From Deltaproteobacteria bacterium (lineage in GTDB: Bacteria > Myxococcota > B64-G9): a stretch of 37,704 bases of DNA. Positions within the stretch are counted from its first letter, which is position 1; each line of letters begins with the position of its first letter. Under the pieces are notes generated by a model, which was given only the letters and a program-made list of their open reading frames with translations, was not told where the DNA came from and did no database searches. Below, piece by piece: positions 15,578 to 23,599 of this stretch. The DNA lies in the NCBI GenBank assembly GCA_019314375.1, contig JAFCZJ010000107.1, positions 1-37,704 of the forward strand. The letters run 5' to 3'. The position numbers and the translations under genes were made by a program.

Positions 15578-16186
15578 TCACTCGGTTTTGATGGGGGGTA
15601 GATTCAGCAATCTATCGATTTTGGGTTGGTCGAAGCCGACCACCCATTGGCCGCCGATTTGGACCTGAGGCACACCGGTTTGACCCGTCTTGCGTTGCAA
15701 GGCCGCGGCCTCTTCGGGTCTGCGGCTGACGTTGATGTCCTGGAAGGGCACGGCTCGTTTTCTCAAGTAAAGCTTGACCCGGGTACACCAGGGGCAGGAG
15801 TCGCTCGAATAGACCACCACCCTGGGGAAGCTCACCTTTTTGTCGCCTTGCTGAGTGGGGGAGACGCCTTGCCCGAGCAGGTGGTGGCGGTAGCTGTCTT
15901 CGTTCTGTCCACCCACCATCTTGGCCAAGACCTTGTCTTTGTCGAGCAAGAGGACCGTGGGCACCGTACTGACGCCGTAGCGATTGTGCAGTCCCTTGGT
16001 CTTGCCCACGTCGACCAGCAAGCAGGTGGTCTGGTTCTCCGGGTTTTTACAAAAGGCCTCAAAGGCAGGCTGGGCCTTACGGGAAGCTTCAGAGAAGTCT
16101 CCAAAGAAGCCAAGCACGAGCGAGCCGGCATGATCATTGAGCTTGTTTGCCAGCGCCTCAGCGCTTTGAACTGTTTCCAGGGCCAT
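15578..16186 (-). CDS. thioredoxin-fold/glutaredoxin fusion protein
   Basis: This 202-residue protein has two redox folds. Residues ~5-105 are a thioredoxin-like domain with the cis-proline (VSTVPTVLLL, P76). At the usual CxxC position it reads FFGDFSEAS, so this half lacks both active-site cysteines. Residues ~120-195 are a glutaredoxin with CPWC (131-134), TGVPQV and GG...GFDQPKIDRLL, close to mycoredoxin/NrdH-type glutaredoxins. The start at 16186 is set by AAAAGGAG at 16193-16200; a longer frame to 16267 is dismissed. TTGACA on the minus strand at 16262-16267 is a possible -35 box. GroES follows after 21 bp, so a role in refolding or repairing oxidised proteins is a reasonable inference. 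The inactive half may bind a partner. Confidence 0.88.
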   Translation of the reverse strand: MALETVQSAEALANKLNDHAGSLVLGFFGDFSEASRKAQPAFEAFCKNPENQTTCLLVDVGKTKGLHNRYGVSTVPTVLLLDKDKVLAKMVGGQNEDSYRHHLLGQGVSPTQQGDKKVSFPRVVVYSSDSCPWCTRVKLYLRKRAVPFQDINVSRRPEEAAALQRKTGQTGVPQVQIGGQWVVGFDQPKIDRLLNLPPIKTE

Positions 16187-16192
16187 CAATGA

Positions 16193-16200
16193 CTCCTTTT
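16193..16200 (-). promoter_or_regulatory. ribosome binding site of the Trx-Grx fusion
   Basis: AAAAGGAG lies six bases before the ATG at 16184-16186. It decides for this start over an upstream in-frame one. Confidence 0.7.
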
Positions 16201-16281
16201 CCTGAAAAAACATATGAAAAATAATGCATGCGTGTATGAAAGTGCATCCGTAGAGCGCACCTGTCAAGACCCCCTTGGCTA

Positions 16282-16497
16282 TTAATTTTTTCGAGGAATT
16301 AGCCGGTCAAATTGGGAGGTCAGAACCCTGGAATATCCACTGCTTGTACGGTGAAGACTCTCGGCGTGCCGTCGCCATTTGGCCCTGGCGCTACGGCGCA
16401 AGAAGAGATGAAGCAGTTCGGGGTCGGGGTTTGTGGGATCGGCCTTCAGGCGATCGGATTCGATGGCCTCGCCGAAGTAGATCTGCCGAGTTTGGAG
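16282..16497 (-). other. open frame continuing past an LPP20 stop codon
   Basis: There is no start-bearing gene between 16187 and 16497. In the minus-strand frame of the LPP20-type gene, 71 codons stay open after its TAG stop (16498-16500) until TAA at 16282-16284. The first ~35 codons are rich in C or G at the third position and read like real protein (QIYFGEAIESDRLKADPTNP). No ATG, GTG or Shine-Dalgarno sequence starts it. Its QIYF shares 14 bases, in the same frame, with the last codons of the DUF2378 gene (17222-17235). It may be a gene remnant or the product of a nonsense mutation, or it may be chance. Confidence 0.35.
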
Positions 16498-17103
16498 CTA
16501 ATTGCCTCGTTTGGCCTCTTCTTTTTCCATGTCGTCGAAGGCCTTGGCGGCGTTGGCGCGTACGTGGTCTCGCACCTTGGCGTTTAAGCTCTTTTTGTTG
16601 GACAAGAGGTCTTTGACCGAATTTAAGTCGAGGGTCATCATGATGTAGATGGTGCCGTCAGCCGGGTCGCGCCAGGTGTCGGCCAGTTGGGCGCCGTTCA
16701 GATCGCCGATGGAGATGGTTTTTTGGACCTGCAAGACATCCGCTTCGTAGCTCTCCTTGCTCATGTCGCCGGCGGTGGTCGAGCGAGCGTAGTCCTTCAT
16801 CATGTAAGCGATGTAGGTGTTGAAGATCTTCAGGATCTCGGCCCTGGCTCGGTTGCCGGCCCGATCGCGCTGCATGCTGATGTCCATCATCTTGGGCGCC
16901 GAACCCACGCCGAACATGATTTTGGCGCTTTTGGCCGTCACCGCGCCACCGCCGCCGAACACCCAGGCCGGGGCCTGGACCTGGTTCGGGTTGTAAAGCG
17001 GCTGTTTCTCGGGCGGCAGGGTCTCGGGGGCGCTTGCTGCGCAACCGGACAGCAGGAAGGCTGGAATCAATGCCAGGGATAGGATCGTATATGTGATTTT
17101 CAT
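16498..17103 (-). CDS. LPP20-family lipoprotein
   Basis: This 201-residue protein starts at 17103 with a clean lipoprotein signal and lipobox LLSGC (C21). The longer frame to 17208 is dropped because its first 35 residues are not part of a signal. Residues ~50-170 have the LPP20/LPP-like layout: PAWVFGGGGAV, then an alpha/beta section with NRARAEILKIFNTYIAYMMKDY, and an ending such as TWRDPADGTIYIMMTLDLNSVK. Such proteins are outer-membrane lipoproteins of unclear role, named after the Helicobacter antigen. The C-terminus is a charged helix (AKAFDDMEKEEAKRGN). A promoter with a perfect TTGACA is visible at 17140-17168. The frame stays open beyond the TAG. Confidence 0.8.
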   Translation of the reverse strand: MKITYTILSLALIPAFLLSGCAASAPETLPPEKQPLYNPNQVQAPAWVFGGGGAVTAKSAKIMFGVGSAPKMMDISMQRDRAGNRARAEILKIFNTYIAYMMKDYARSTTAGDMSKESYEADVLQVQKTISIGDLNGAQLADTWRDPADGTIYIMMTLDLNSVKDLLSNKKSLNAKVRDHVRANAAKAFDDMEKEEAKRGN

Positions 17104-17139
17104 TTCATTTCCTTTTCTAGTGGTTGTTTCTGGTTCGAT

Positions 17140-17168
17140 ATATTCGCCATGCTTGTGGGCACTGTCAA
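17140..17168 (-). promoter_or_regulatory. predicted sigma-70 promoter of the LPP20-type gene
   Basis: On the minus strand TTGACA (17163-17168) and GAATAT (17140-17145) are 17 bp apart, about 36 bp before the start codon. The -35 box is perfect, but the -10 box matches at only three positions. Confidence 0.5.
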
Positions 17169-17216
17169 GGGGTAGATCGGGGTGGACGATTTGGGATTGA
17201 GGGCCCATCTGTAGAC

Positions 17217-17795
17217 TCAGGCGAAGTAGATCTGCAAATCCAGGTCACAGGGGGTGTGTTCGTGCAGCGTGATCATGCCGTGTTTGCCGTAGGACTTGAT
17301 GGCGCCTTCGAAAATGCCCACGTGGTAGCTGTCGGGGAAGGTCCAGGCATTGCGTAGTTCGAGAACGACCAGGTTTGAGTCCGTGGTCGTCAACTCGGCG
17401 CTGACGTTGTTGGAAAAAGCTTTGTAGGCTCGGCTTGTCATCTTCAGGGCGGAGGTCAGTTCCCGCCCGACCGTGCCGAAGATGAGGTTGCCAACGGTGG
17501 TCTTTCGAAGGCGCGGAAAGACATTGGCTCCCAGATGGCGCAGGCCCTTGCGCAGCGAAAGGCTTGGATAGATGCGCTCGGCACATTGGGCCAGCACCTC
17601 GGCCAGTTCCAGGGTGGGGTAGTTGCTCAGCGCATTGTAGTGGTCGCGACCGGGCGCATCGCCGGTGGCCTCTCTGCATTGCTCGATGGCGGAGCGAAAG
17701 AAGACCCCCTTGACGGTGGATTCTTTCGGGATGGCCGCCAAGTGCTCTGCCAGGTCGAGAGGCTTGTTCCAATCAGGGGATTGAAATTCTGTCAC
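17217..17795 (-). CDS. DUF2378 (TIGR02265) family protein
   Basis: This protein belongs to a family of about 180-200 residues found in many copies in Myxococcales genomes. Matching features are VKGVFFRSAIEQC near the N-terminus, NYPTLELAEVLAQCAERIYP, the conserved SLRKGLRHLGANVFPRL, GRELTSALKMTSRAYKAF, and the closing beta segments. The function is unknown, and some members lie near signalling genes. A GTG at 17793-17795 with AAGGGA upstream gives 192 residues. A GTG at 17877-17879 would add 28 low-complexity residues rich in Gly and Lys and is less likely. It probably has its own promoter, since the LPP20-type gene downstream has one at 17140-17168. Confidence 0.78.
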   Translation of the reverse strand: MTEFQSPDWNKPLDLAEHLAAIPKESTVKGVFFRSAIEQCREATGDAPGRDHYNALSNYPTLELAEVLAQCAERIYPSLSLRKGLRHLGANVFPRLRKTTVGNLIFGTVGRELTSALKMTSRAYKAFSNNVSAELTTTDSNLVVLELRNAWTFPDSYHVGIFEGAIKSYGKHGMITLHEHTPCDLDLQIYFA

Positions 17796-17964
17796 GTGTT
17801 TTCCCTTCCCGGGCAATCGTTTTCCTTCGCCCCCTGAAAGTTCCGAAATCTCTTTCCTCGTGGCCGGAGAGTGAAGCACGATCGGTAATATTCGTCAACC
17901 GGCTATGGTTCCTGCGGATTCCTGGTTTGGCATTTCTTGCATCGTGGGTGATACATTGGTTTCC

Positions 17965-18495
17965 ATGAAGCAATCTGAAATAGTAAAGAAAAGACAGGGC
18001 CTGTCATATTACACAGCGGCCAATCCCCAGATCAGAGCCCTGTATCGCTCGGGCAAACGCCCGACGGAGTTCGGAAACAAGGTCTGGGCCACTTCGCTTG
18101 TCCTGCTTGATTATTTGGATACGAAACCCTTTCCATTGCAGGGATTGCGGGTTCTGGAAGTGGGCTGCGGCTGGGGCTTGCTGGGAGTGTACTTGGCCAA
18201 AGTGCATGCTTGTGATGTCACCTGCACGGATCTGGACGAACATGTCTTGCCCATCGTGCAATTGCACGCCAGGCTTAATGGGGTATCAATCAAGACCAAG
18301 CGAGCATCATTCAGCGAGCTGTCCAGTGACTTTTTGGAAGATTTTGACCTGATTGTCGGAGCAGAAATTTGTTACTGCGAAGAGGCCGGCAGGGACATGA
18401 CGATGCTTGTACGGCGGGCTTTTGCATCAGGCGTGAAACAGATTCTCATCGCAGACCCGGGAAGACCCCACCCAGGTTCTAAGGGTCAGGGGTAA
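17965..18495 (+). CDS. SAM-dependent methyltransferase, probably 3'-truncated
   Basis: This 176-residue class I methyltransferase resembles the Methyltransf_16/Nnt1 group. It has FGNKVWATSLVLLDYL (residues ~36-51), motif I VLEVGCGWGLLG (63-74), an acidic loop CTDLDEHVLP (87-96), and ILIADPGRP (160-168). In the family the ADPGRP segment is normally followed by a further helix and strands of roughly 30-40 residues. Here the chain ends eight residues later as HPGSKGQG, inside a CCCCTGACCC-type element, so the 3' end may have been lost. Whether it still binds substrate is doubtful. The start at 17965 is preferred to 17905 because it gives the usual N-terminus. The gene is divergent from DUF2378, and the methylation target is unknown. 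Confidence 0.78.
   Translation: MKQSEIVKKRQGLSYYTAANPQIRALYRSGKRPTEFGNKVWATSLVLLDYLDTKPFPLQGLRVLEVGCGWGLLGVYLAKVHACDVTCTDLDEHVLPIVQLHARLNGVSIKTKRASFSELSSDFLEDFDLIVGAEICYCEEAGRDMTMLVRRAFASGVKQILIADPGRPHPGSKGQG
18483..18492 (-). repeat. short CCCTGACCC element, inverted copy
   Basis: CCCCTGACCC on the minus strand overlaps the last codons of the methyltransferase gene. It shares the nine-base core with 8231-8240 and 13256-13265. Confidence 0.35.
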
Positions 18496-18578
18496 ATAAG
18501 CCCCCTGAGCCGGCTTGGCCCCAGTCGAGCGATGGTGTATGATTTGGACCTGATGGTCTACTGAAAGGTCTTAGGCAT

Positions 18579-20276
18579 ATGATAAAACGAATTGCTTGGT
18601 TGGTGTTCTTGAGTGCATCCCTGACCCTGTCCGCCTGCGGCGAGTCCGAAGAAGATCTGGGTTCGAACCCCTTGCTCGACGAGATGATCGATCCGGGCAA
18701 GGCCGACACGGCCTACTACAACCCGGAAGGCATCGAGGTCGAGGTCGATATGGAGGGCGACATCGAGGCACCGACTTACAAGATCTTCGACGGTCCTGCT
18801 GAGCTCGGCCAGTATGCCATGACCTACCTGCGCAATCGCGGCCAGTTCTACCTCGAGGGCCTGGCCGAGTCGGCCACCTCGGACGAGCGCGTGGAGTGGC
18901 TGGTCGACGAGACCTGGATCACGGCGACCGAAGCCCGCCAGCTGGGCACAAGCGGGTTGCGCCACTGGCGGCTGCGCGGGGTCAACGCCGTGCTCTTGCA
19001 CAGTGCCGCGTCGGGTGTCCAGGTGGGCAGCCAATTCAGCGCCGAAGTGCCTATCAAACCCTTTTCCTCTTATGCGGACGCTGGCGAAACCTGCGTCGAC
19101 CCGGATGCGCACATGGGGCTCTCCCAGTCCATCTATTGGTACTTGTGGAACCCGAACCGCTATGGCTGCGAACTCGACACCCAGCAACTCAGCCTGACGG
19201 TCTCGAAGATGATGGAGTCCAAGGTCACCTACCCCGAGTACGACCAGTTGGTGGCCGACGGGCGCGTCACCATGGTTATTCTGTTCGGGCAGATCGGCGA
19301 CGATCCCTTGACCGACAGCGACTCGGGCGTACGCAACATGAGGCGCTTCGCCGGCTGGTTGGAGCAGGCCGGCTACGTCGAGGCGGACATCAAACCGGTA
19401 CCCAAGGGCCAACGATTCAGCAAGCACTTCGGCGACGTCGAAATGGTGATCGATCTGTACTCACCCTACGATTTCTCCGGCCTGGGCGACTATGCCAACT
19501 TCTCCAACTTCCAGAAGGCCCTCAGCGAGAACGAAATCGTGGCTTACGACGGCCACAGCATGCTGGGCGCTTCCGACTTCTGGGGCCGGCCGAGCTACCC
19601 GGACTTTTACCAGATTTTCCTATACGGCGGCTGCCTGGGCTACGAGTACTACGTGCGGCCGATTCTGGAAGGCAAGGGCGGTTGGGACAAGTTGGACATC
19701 CTGTCTTCGGTGATCGAAGTGAGCGCGCCGGCCAACGACTACGCGGGTGCCTTTCTGGCCAAGCTGCAGGTTGCGCTCGACCAGGAATACAACCAGTCCT
19801 GGAAGAGCATCCTGGGTGCCATTAGAACGCGGGTAGGCGACTCGACCTTCGGCATGAGCGGCGTGCGCGACAACTGCTTCTCCCCGAGCGGCTCGCTCTG
19901 TCAGCCGGATGTGGACCCGGAGACCACCCGGACTTACGAGAGCCAAACAGCCCAGGACATTCCGGACGACTCGTCGACCGGCGTGACCAGCGTAATCGAA
20001 GTGCCGGACGAACTGACCATCGGCTCGCTTAGCCTGGAGCTGAACGTGACCCACAGCTACGTAGGCGATCTCCGGATCAGCCTGAGCCACGACGGCGTCG
20101 AGGCGGTGGTCTGGGACAACGCGGGCGGCTCGGCCCAAAATATCGACCAGGCCTTCACCTTGACCGCCTTCGACGGCGCGGCTACCCAGGGTAGCTGGAC
20201 CTTGTCCATCGTCGACAGCGCCGCCCAGGACGTGGGCACCCTCGACGCCTGGAAGCTCCAGATCGTCTTGCAGTAA
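18579..20276 (+). CDS. lipoprotein with P-domain and a clan-CD-like His/Cys pair
   Basis: This 565-residue protein begins with a lipoprotein signal ending LTLSAC (C20). Residues ~455-565 are a P/Homo B domain (IPDDSSTGVTSVIEVP, THSYVGDLRISLSH, ATQGSWTLSIVDSA, GTLDAWKL), normally found behind subtilisin-type or other proteases. No Asp-His-Ser subtilisin triad is present. Residues ~225-365 instead read like a caspase-like alpha/beta fold. VTMVILFG and a helix MRRFAGWLEQAGY are followed by the strand IVAYDGHS (H326) and then QIFLYGGCLGYEYY (C352). A His-Gly type loop and a Cys at the end of a later strand are the dyad arrangement of clan CD cysteine peptidases. That assignment is inference. The DNA codes strongly in one frame, and the nearby genes are also surface proteins. 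Confidence 0.8.
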   Translation: MIKRIAWLVFLSASLTLSACGESEEDLGSNPLLDEMIDPGKADTAYYNPEGIEVEVDMEGDIEAPTYKIFDGPAELGQYAMTYLRNRGQFYLEGLAESATSDERVEWLVDETWITATEARQLGTSGLRHWRLRGVNAVLLHSAASGVQVGSQFSAEVPIKPFSSYADAGETCVDPDAHMGLSQSIYWYLWNPNRYGCELDTQQLSLTVSKMMESKVTYPEYDQLVADGRVTMVILFGQIGDDPLTDSDSGVRNMRRFAGWLEQAGYVEADIKPVPKGQRFSKHFGDVEMVIDLYSPYDFSGLGDYANFSNFQKALSENEIVAYDGHSMLGASDFWGRPSYPDFYQIFLYGGCLGYEYYVRPILEGKGGWDKLDILSSVIEVSAPANDYAGAFLAKLQVALDQEYNQSWKSILGAIRTRVGDSTFGMSGVRDNCFSPSGSLCQPDVDPETTRTYESQTAQDIPDDSSTGVTSVIEVPDELTIGSLSLELNVTHSYVGDLRISLSHDGVEAVVWDNAGGSAQNIDQAFTLTAFDGAATQGSWTLSIVDSAAQDVGTLDAWKLQIVLQ

Positions 20277-20346
20277 ACCCGCCCCGTAGACCCAAACCCA
20301 CCTAAAGGACCAGGGCGGCTGATTCCAGCACTTCAAAGGGGCGAAA

Positions 20347-23300
20347 ATGATCATGAGATCGAAGTGCGTATTCTTTCTTGGCTTGTGGGCTTCCATGAGC
20401 ATCTTGTCCCTCGGTGTACAGGCTGAACCGGTCCCCTATTCGGGCAAGATCATCATCGCGCCAGAGGCGGATGCCCCCACCGATGTGTTTTCCGCTGACC
20501 TGGACGGAGATGGCGACCTGGATGTGATCTCGGTGTCGGCGTCGGACAGCAAGATCGCCTGGTATGAGAACCTGGATGGGCTGGGGACATTCCTTGAGCA
20601 GCGGATCATTTCCAGCATGGCCGCTGGAGCCAGCTGTGTATTTGTCGCCGATCTGGATGGCGATACGGACATGGACGTAATCGCCGGGTTGGGCGCGGGA
20701 GACAAGATCGTCTGGTACGAAAACCTGGACGGTCTGGGCCTGTTCGGGGCGGAGCGGGTCATTACCACCGCCACCAACGGTCCTACCTCCGTATTCCTCG
20801 CGGATCTGGACGGCGACCTGGATTTGGATGTGCTGTCCACCTCGTTGGTGGACACCAAGGTTGCCTGGTATGAAAACCTCGACGGCCTGGGGAATTTCTC
20901 AACCCAAAAGGTCATCTCTGCCGCGGCCAATGGGGCGAGCGACGCGGTTGCGGCCGACCTGGACGGGGACGGCGATCTGGACGTTGTGGCCGCGATCCGC
21001 TGGGACAGCCGCATCGACTGGTATGAAAACACCGACGGTGAGGGAAGCTTCGGCCCGGCACAGATCGTGGGAGGTACCGGCAGGGTCAGTTCCGTGGACG
21101 CGGCGGACTTAGACGGTGACGGAGATGTGGATGTGGCGGCGACCGGTTGGCTCTCGGAGGAAGTGGTCTGGTTTCGGAATACGGATGGACTGGGGAGCTT
21201 TGAAAAGATCGTGGTGGATGCGAACGCGGAAGATCCCCTCGACGTTCGGGCGGCTGATCTGGACGGTGATGGCGACCTGGATCTGATCGCGGCCCACGAT
21301 CTGTTCAACATTCTCATCTGGTACGAAAATTTGGACGGAGAAGGAACCTTCGGGGCTGGTCAGATTATCTCGGACGTGGGGGACGCCGTCTCGGTCCATA
21401 CCGCGGATCTGGATGGCGATCTGGATTTGGATGTGTTGGCGGCGTCGAATGCCGACGACTCCATCGAATGGTACGAGAATGTCGATGGCCTGGGCGGATT
21501 TGGGCCCCGTATTGCGCTTACCGCGGATCCAAACATTTCCAGCATGGCTCAGGCTGCCGATCTGGATGATGACGGTGATCCGGACGTGTATTATTGTTCT
21601 TGGAGCCATGGGAAAGTCTTCTGGTTCGAAAACCTGGATTTCAGCGGTCGCTTCGGTCTGCACAAGGTGGCGGTCGCCGATCTGGAAGGCCCGAATTGTG
21701 TCCATGCCGCCGATCTGGATGGCGATGGCGATTTGGACATGCTGGTCGGAACGTACACGACTACTTTGTGCGAGATCGCCTGGTTCGAGCACCTGGATGG
21801 CTTCGGACTCTTTGGTCCCAAACAGACCCTTTCCACCGCGGTGGATGGAGTCCAGTTTGTCTCGGCCGCGGACTTGGACGGGGACGGGGATTTGGACGTG
21901 CTTTCGGCCTCGGACAACGACAACAAGCTTGTCTGGTATGAAAACCTGGACGGCGATGGGGGTTTTGGCGAGCAGCAAGCCATCAACACCGATACGGACA
22001 CCGATCGGGTTCGTTATGCCCATGTGGCCGATATCGACGGCGATGGTGACCTGGATGTGATCTCCGCATCCTACTTTGACGACAAGATCGCCTGGTATGA
22101 GAACACGGATGCTCAGGGGACCTTTGGACCGCAGCAGGTCATCAGCATCGAGGCGGATCGTGCCTGGACGGTGTATGCGGCGGATCTGGACGGTGACCAG
22201 GATCTGGATGTCTTGTCCGCGTCACAAAACGACGACAAGATCGCCTGGTATGAAAACACGGACGGGCAAGGCACCTTCGGGGCCCAGCAAGTCATCTCGT
22301 CGACGGCCGACCACGCCAGTCACGTGGTGGCCGCTGACCTGGACGGTGACGGGGATCTGGATGTCTTGTCCGCCTCCCAGAGGGACGAGAAGCTGGCTTG
22401 GTACGAGAACTTAGACGGTCTGGGCACCTTCGGTTCCGAGCAGATCATCAGCACCAACGCCCTGGGCGCATACAGTGTGTTCGCATTGGATTTGGACGCT
22501 GATGATGACCTGGACGTTTTGTTCGCCTCGGCACGCCAGGGCGCCCCTGAAATCGTGGGTTGGTATAAAAACCTGCTGGTGGACGCGGATTGCGGGGACG
22601 GCATTGTGGCTGACAGCGAGCAGTGCGATCCGGGAGACCCGCTAAACGACCCTTGTTGCGATCCGGGAAGCTGCCGATGGGTTGCTGTTGGACAAGGGGA
22701 CCCGCAAGGAGTTTGTACGGGGGCGCTGGAGTGCCAGGTGGATGTCTGCGACGGAATGGGGGCTTGCGTCATCGAGCAGGCCCCTGACGGCAGCGCATGC
22801 CAGGACGATGGGCTGTTTTGCAACGGACCCGAGGAATGTGCAGGCGGCACTTGTGTGAGTTCGGGCGATCCCTGTCCGGGAACAGCTTGCATGCACTGCA
22901 ACGAGGCTGCCGACAACTGCTTCGATCCGGCCGGGACCCACTGCCCGGACGACGAAATTTACTGCAACGGCGTCGAGACCTGTGACGGAAGTGGAAATTG
23001 CGTAAGCAGCGGGGATCCCTGCGCCGAGCCGCTCGTCTGCGACGAGGGCTTGGGCGCATGCACCGGATGCCAGCAGGACGGCGATTGTCCTCCTTGCCAG
23101 CTGTGCGATATCGAAAACAGCATCTGCATCAATCAGGACGCGGGCGAGGATCGCAAGGACGATTGTTCCGAGGGGGCGTGTTTGACTGGTTTCTGCAATG
23201 GACAAGGCACCTGCGAGGCCCTGGCCGCGGACACCCCGTGTCCGGACCAGGATGCATGCAACGGTGAGGAGACTTGCGACGGTCTGGGGACTTGTCAGTC

Positions 23301-23592
23301 CGCAAATCCGTTGAATTGCGATGACGGACTGTATTGCAACGGCGTCGAGACTTGCGACGCGCAGACCGGTTGCGTGGCGGGCCAGGATCCTTGCGATGAC
23401 GGGAATGAGTGCACCGGGGATTCCTGTGATGAGGAGAGCGACACCTGCGGCAATGAGCTTGATCCGGATTGTGAAGTGGATACGGGCAATGGCGAAGGCT
23501 GCGATTGCGGCACGGCGCCTGGAAGTGGGTTGTGGTTCTTACTGATGGGCCTGTGTTTGCTCGCCTCAGGGCTGGGGCGGCGGAAATCGTGA
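20347..23592 (+). CDS. 14-repeat FG-GAP/VCBS protein with Cys-rich region and MYXO-CTERM
   Basis: This 1081-residue secreted protein has a signal peptide ending near VQA-EP (residue ~27). Fourteen FG-GAP-type repeats follow, about 50 residues each, with calcium-loop consensus ADLDGDGDLDV and a blade ending AWYENLDGLGTF. They span residues ~40-755, and repeats 8 and 14 are the most degenerate. Fourteen repeats would make two seven-bladed propellers, as in integrin-like domains. Residues ~760-1045 are Cys-rich (units like DGLFCNGPEECAGGTCVSSGDPC). The end GCDCGTAPGSG, a hydrophobic segment and GRRKS is a MYXO-CTERM anchor, processed in this phylum by a myxosortase-type intramembrane protease. 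The role is likely adhesion or surface scaffold. AGGGG precedes the ATG; the next gene starts 7 bp after the stop. Confidence 0.88.
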   Translation: MIMRSKCVFFLGLWASMSILSLGVQAEPVPYSGKIIIAPEADAPTDVFSADLDGDGDLDVISVSASDSKIAWYENLDGLGTFLEQRIISSMAAGASCVFVADLDGDTDMDVIAGLGAGDKIVWYENLDGLGLFGAERVITTATNGPTSVFLADLDGDLDLDVLSTSLVDTKVAWYENLDGLGNFSTQKVISAAANGASDAVAADLDGDGDLDVVAAIRWDSRIDWYENTDGEGSFGPAQIVGGTGRVSSVDAADLDGDGDVDVAATGWLSEEVVWFRNTDGLGSFEKIVVDANAEDPLDVRAADLDGDGDLDLIAAHDLFNILIWYENLDGEGTFGAGQIISDVGDAVSVHTADLDGDLDLDVLAASNADDSIEWYENVDGLGGFGPRIALTADPNISSMAQAADLDDDGDPDVYYCSWSHGKVFWFENLDFSGRFGLHKVAVADLEGPNCVHAADLDGDGDLDMLVGTYTTTLCEIAWFEHLDGFGLFGPKQTLSTAVDGVQFVSAADLDGDGDLDVLSASDNDNKLVWYENLDGDGGFGEQQAINTDTDTDRVRYAHVADIDGDGDLDVISASYFDDKIAWYENTDAQGTFGPQQVISIEADRAWTVYAADLDGDQDLDVLSASQNDDKIAWYENTDGQGTFGAQQVISSTADHASHVVAADLDGDGDLDVLSASQRDEKLAWYENLDGLGTFGSEQIISTNALGAYSVFALDLDADDDLDVLFASARQGAPEIVGWYKNLLVDADCGDGIVADSEQCDPGDPLNDPCCDPGSCRWVAVGQGDPQGVCTGALECQVDVCDGMGACVIEQAPDGSACQDDGLFCNGPEECAGGTCVSSGDPCPGTACMHCNEAADNCFDPAGTHCPDDEIYCNGVETCDGSGNCVSSGDPCAEPLVCDEGLGACTGCQQDGDCPPCQLCDIENSICINQDAGEDRKDDCSEGACLTGFCNGQGTCEALAADTPCPDQDACNGEETCDGLGTCQSANPLNCDDGLYCNGVETCDAQTGCVAGQDPCDDGNECTGDSCDEESDTCGNELDPDCEVDTGNGEGCDCGTAPGSGLWFLLMGLCLLASGLGRRKS

Positions 23593-23599
23593 GGTCGGC

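Noticed and set aside
16312..16587. 91-codon plus-strand frame
   Set aside because: Half of it is opposite the LPP20-type gene, it has no ribosome binding site, and codon use favours the minus strand.
20279..20318. Terminator after the P-domain gene
   Set aside because: CCGCCC and GGGCGG could pair, but the loop is about 28 bases and no T-tract follows.
20436..22916. Several minus-strand frames under the FG-GAP gene
   Set aside because: They mirror the repeat and the Asp-rich codons of the plus-strand gene. No start signal or family match.
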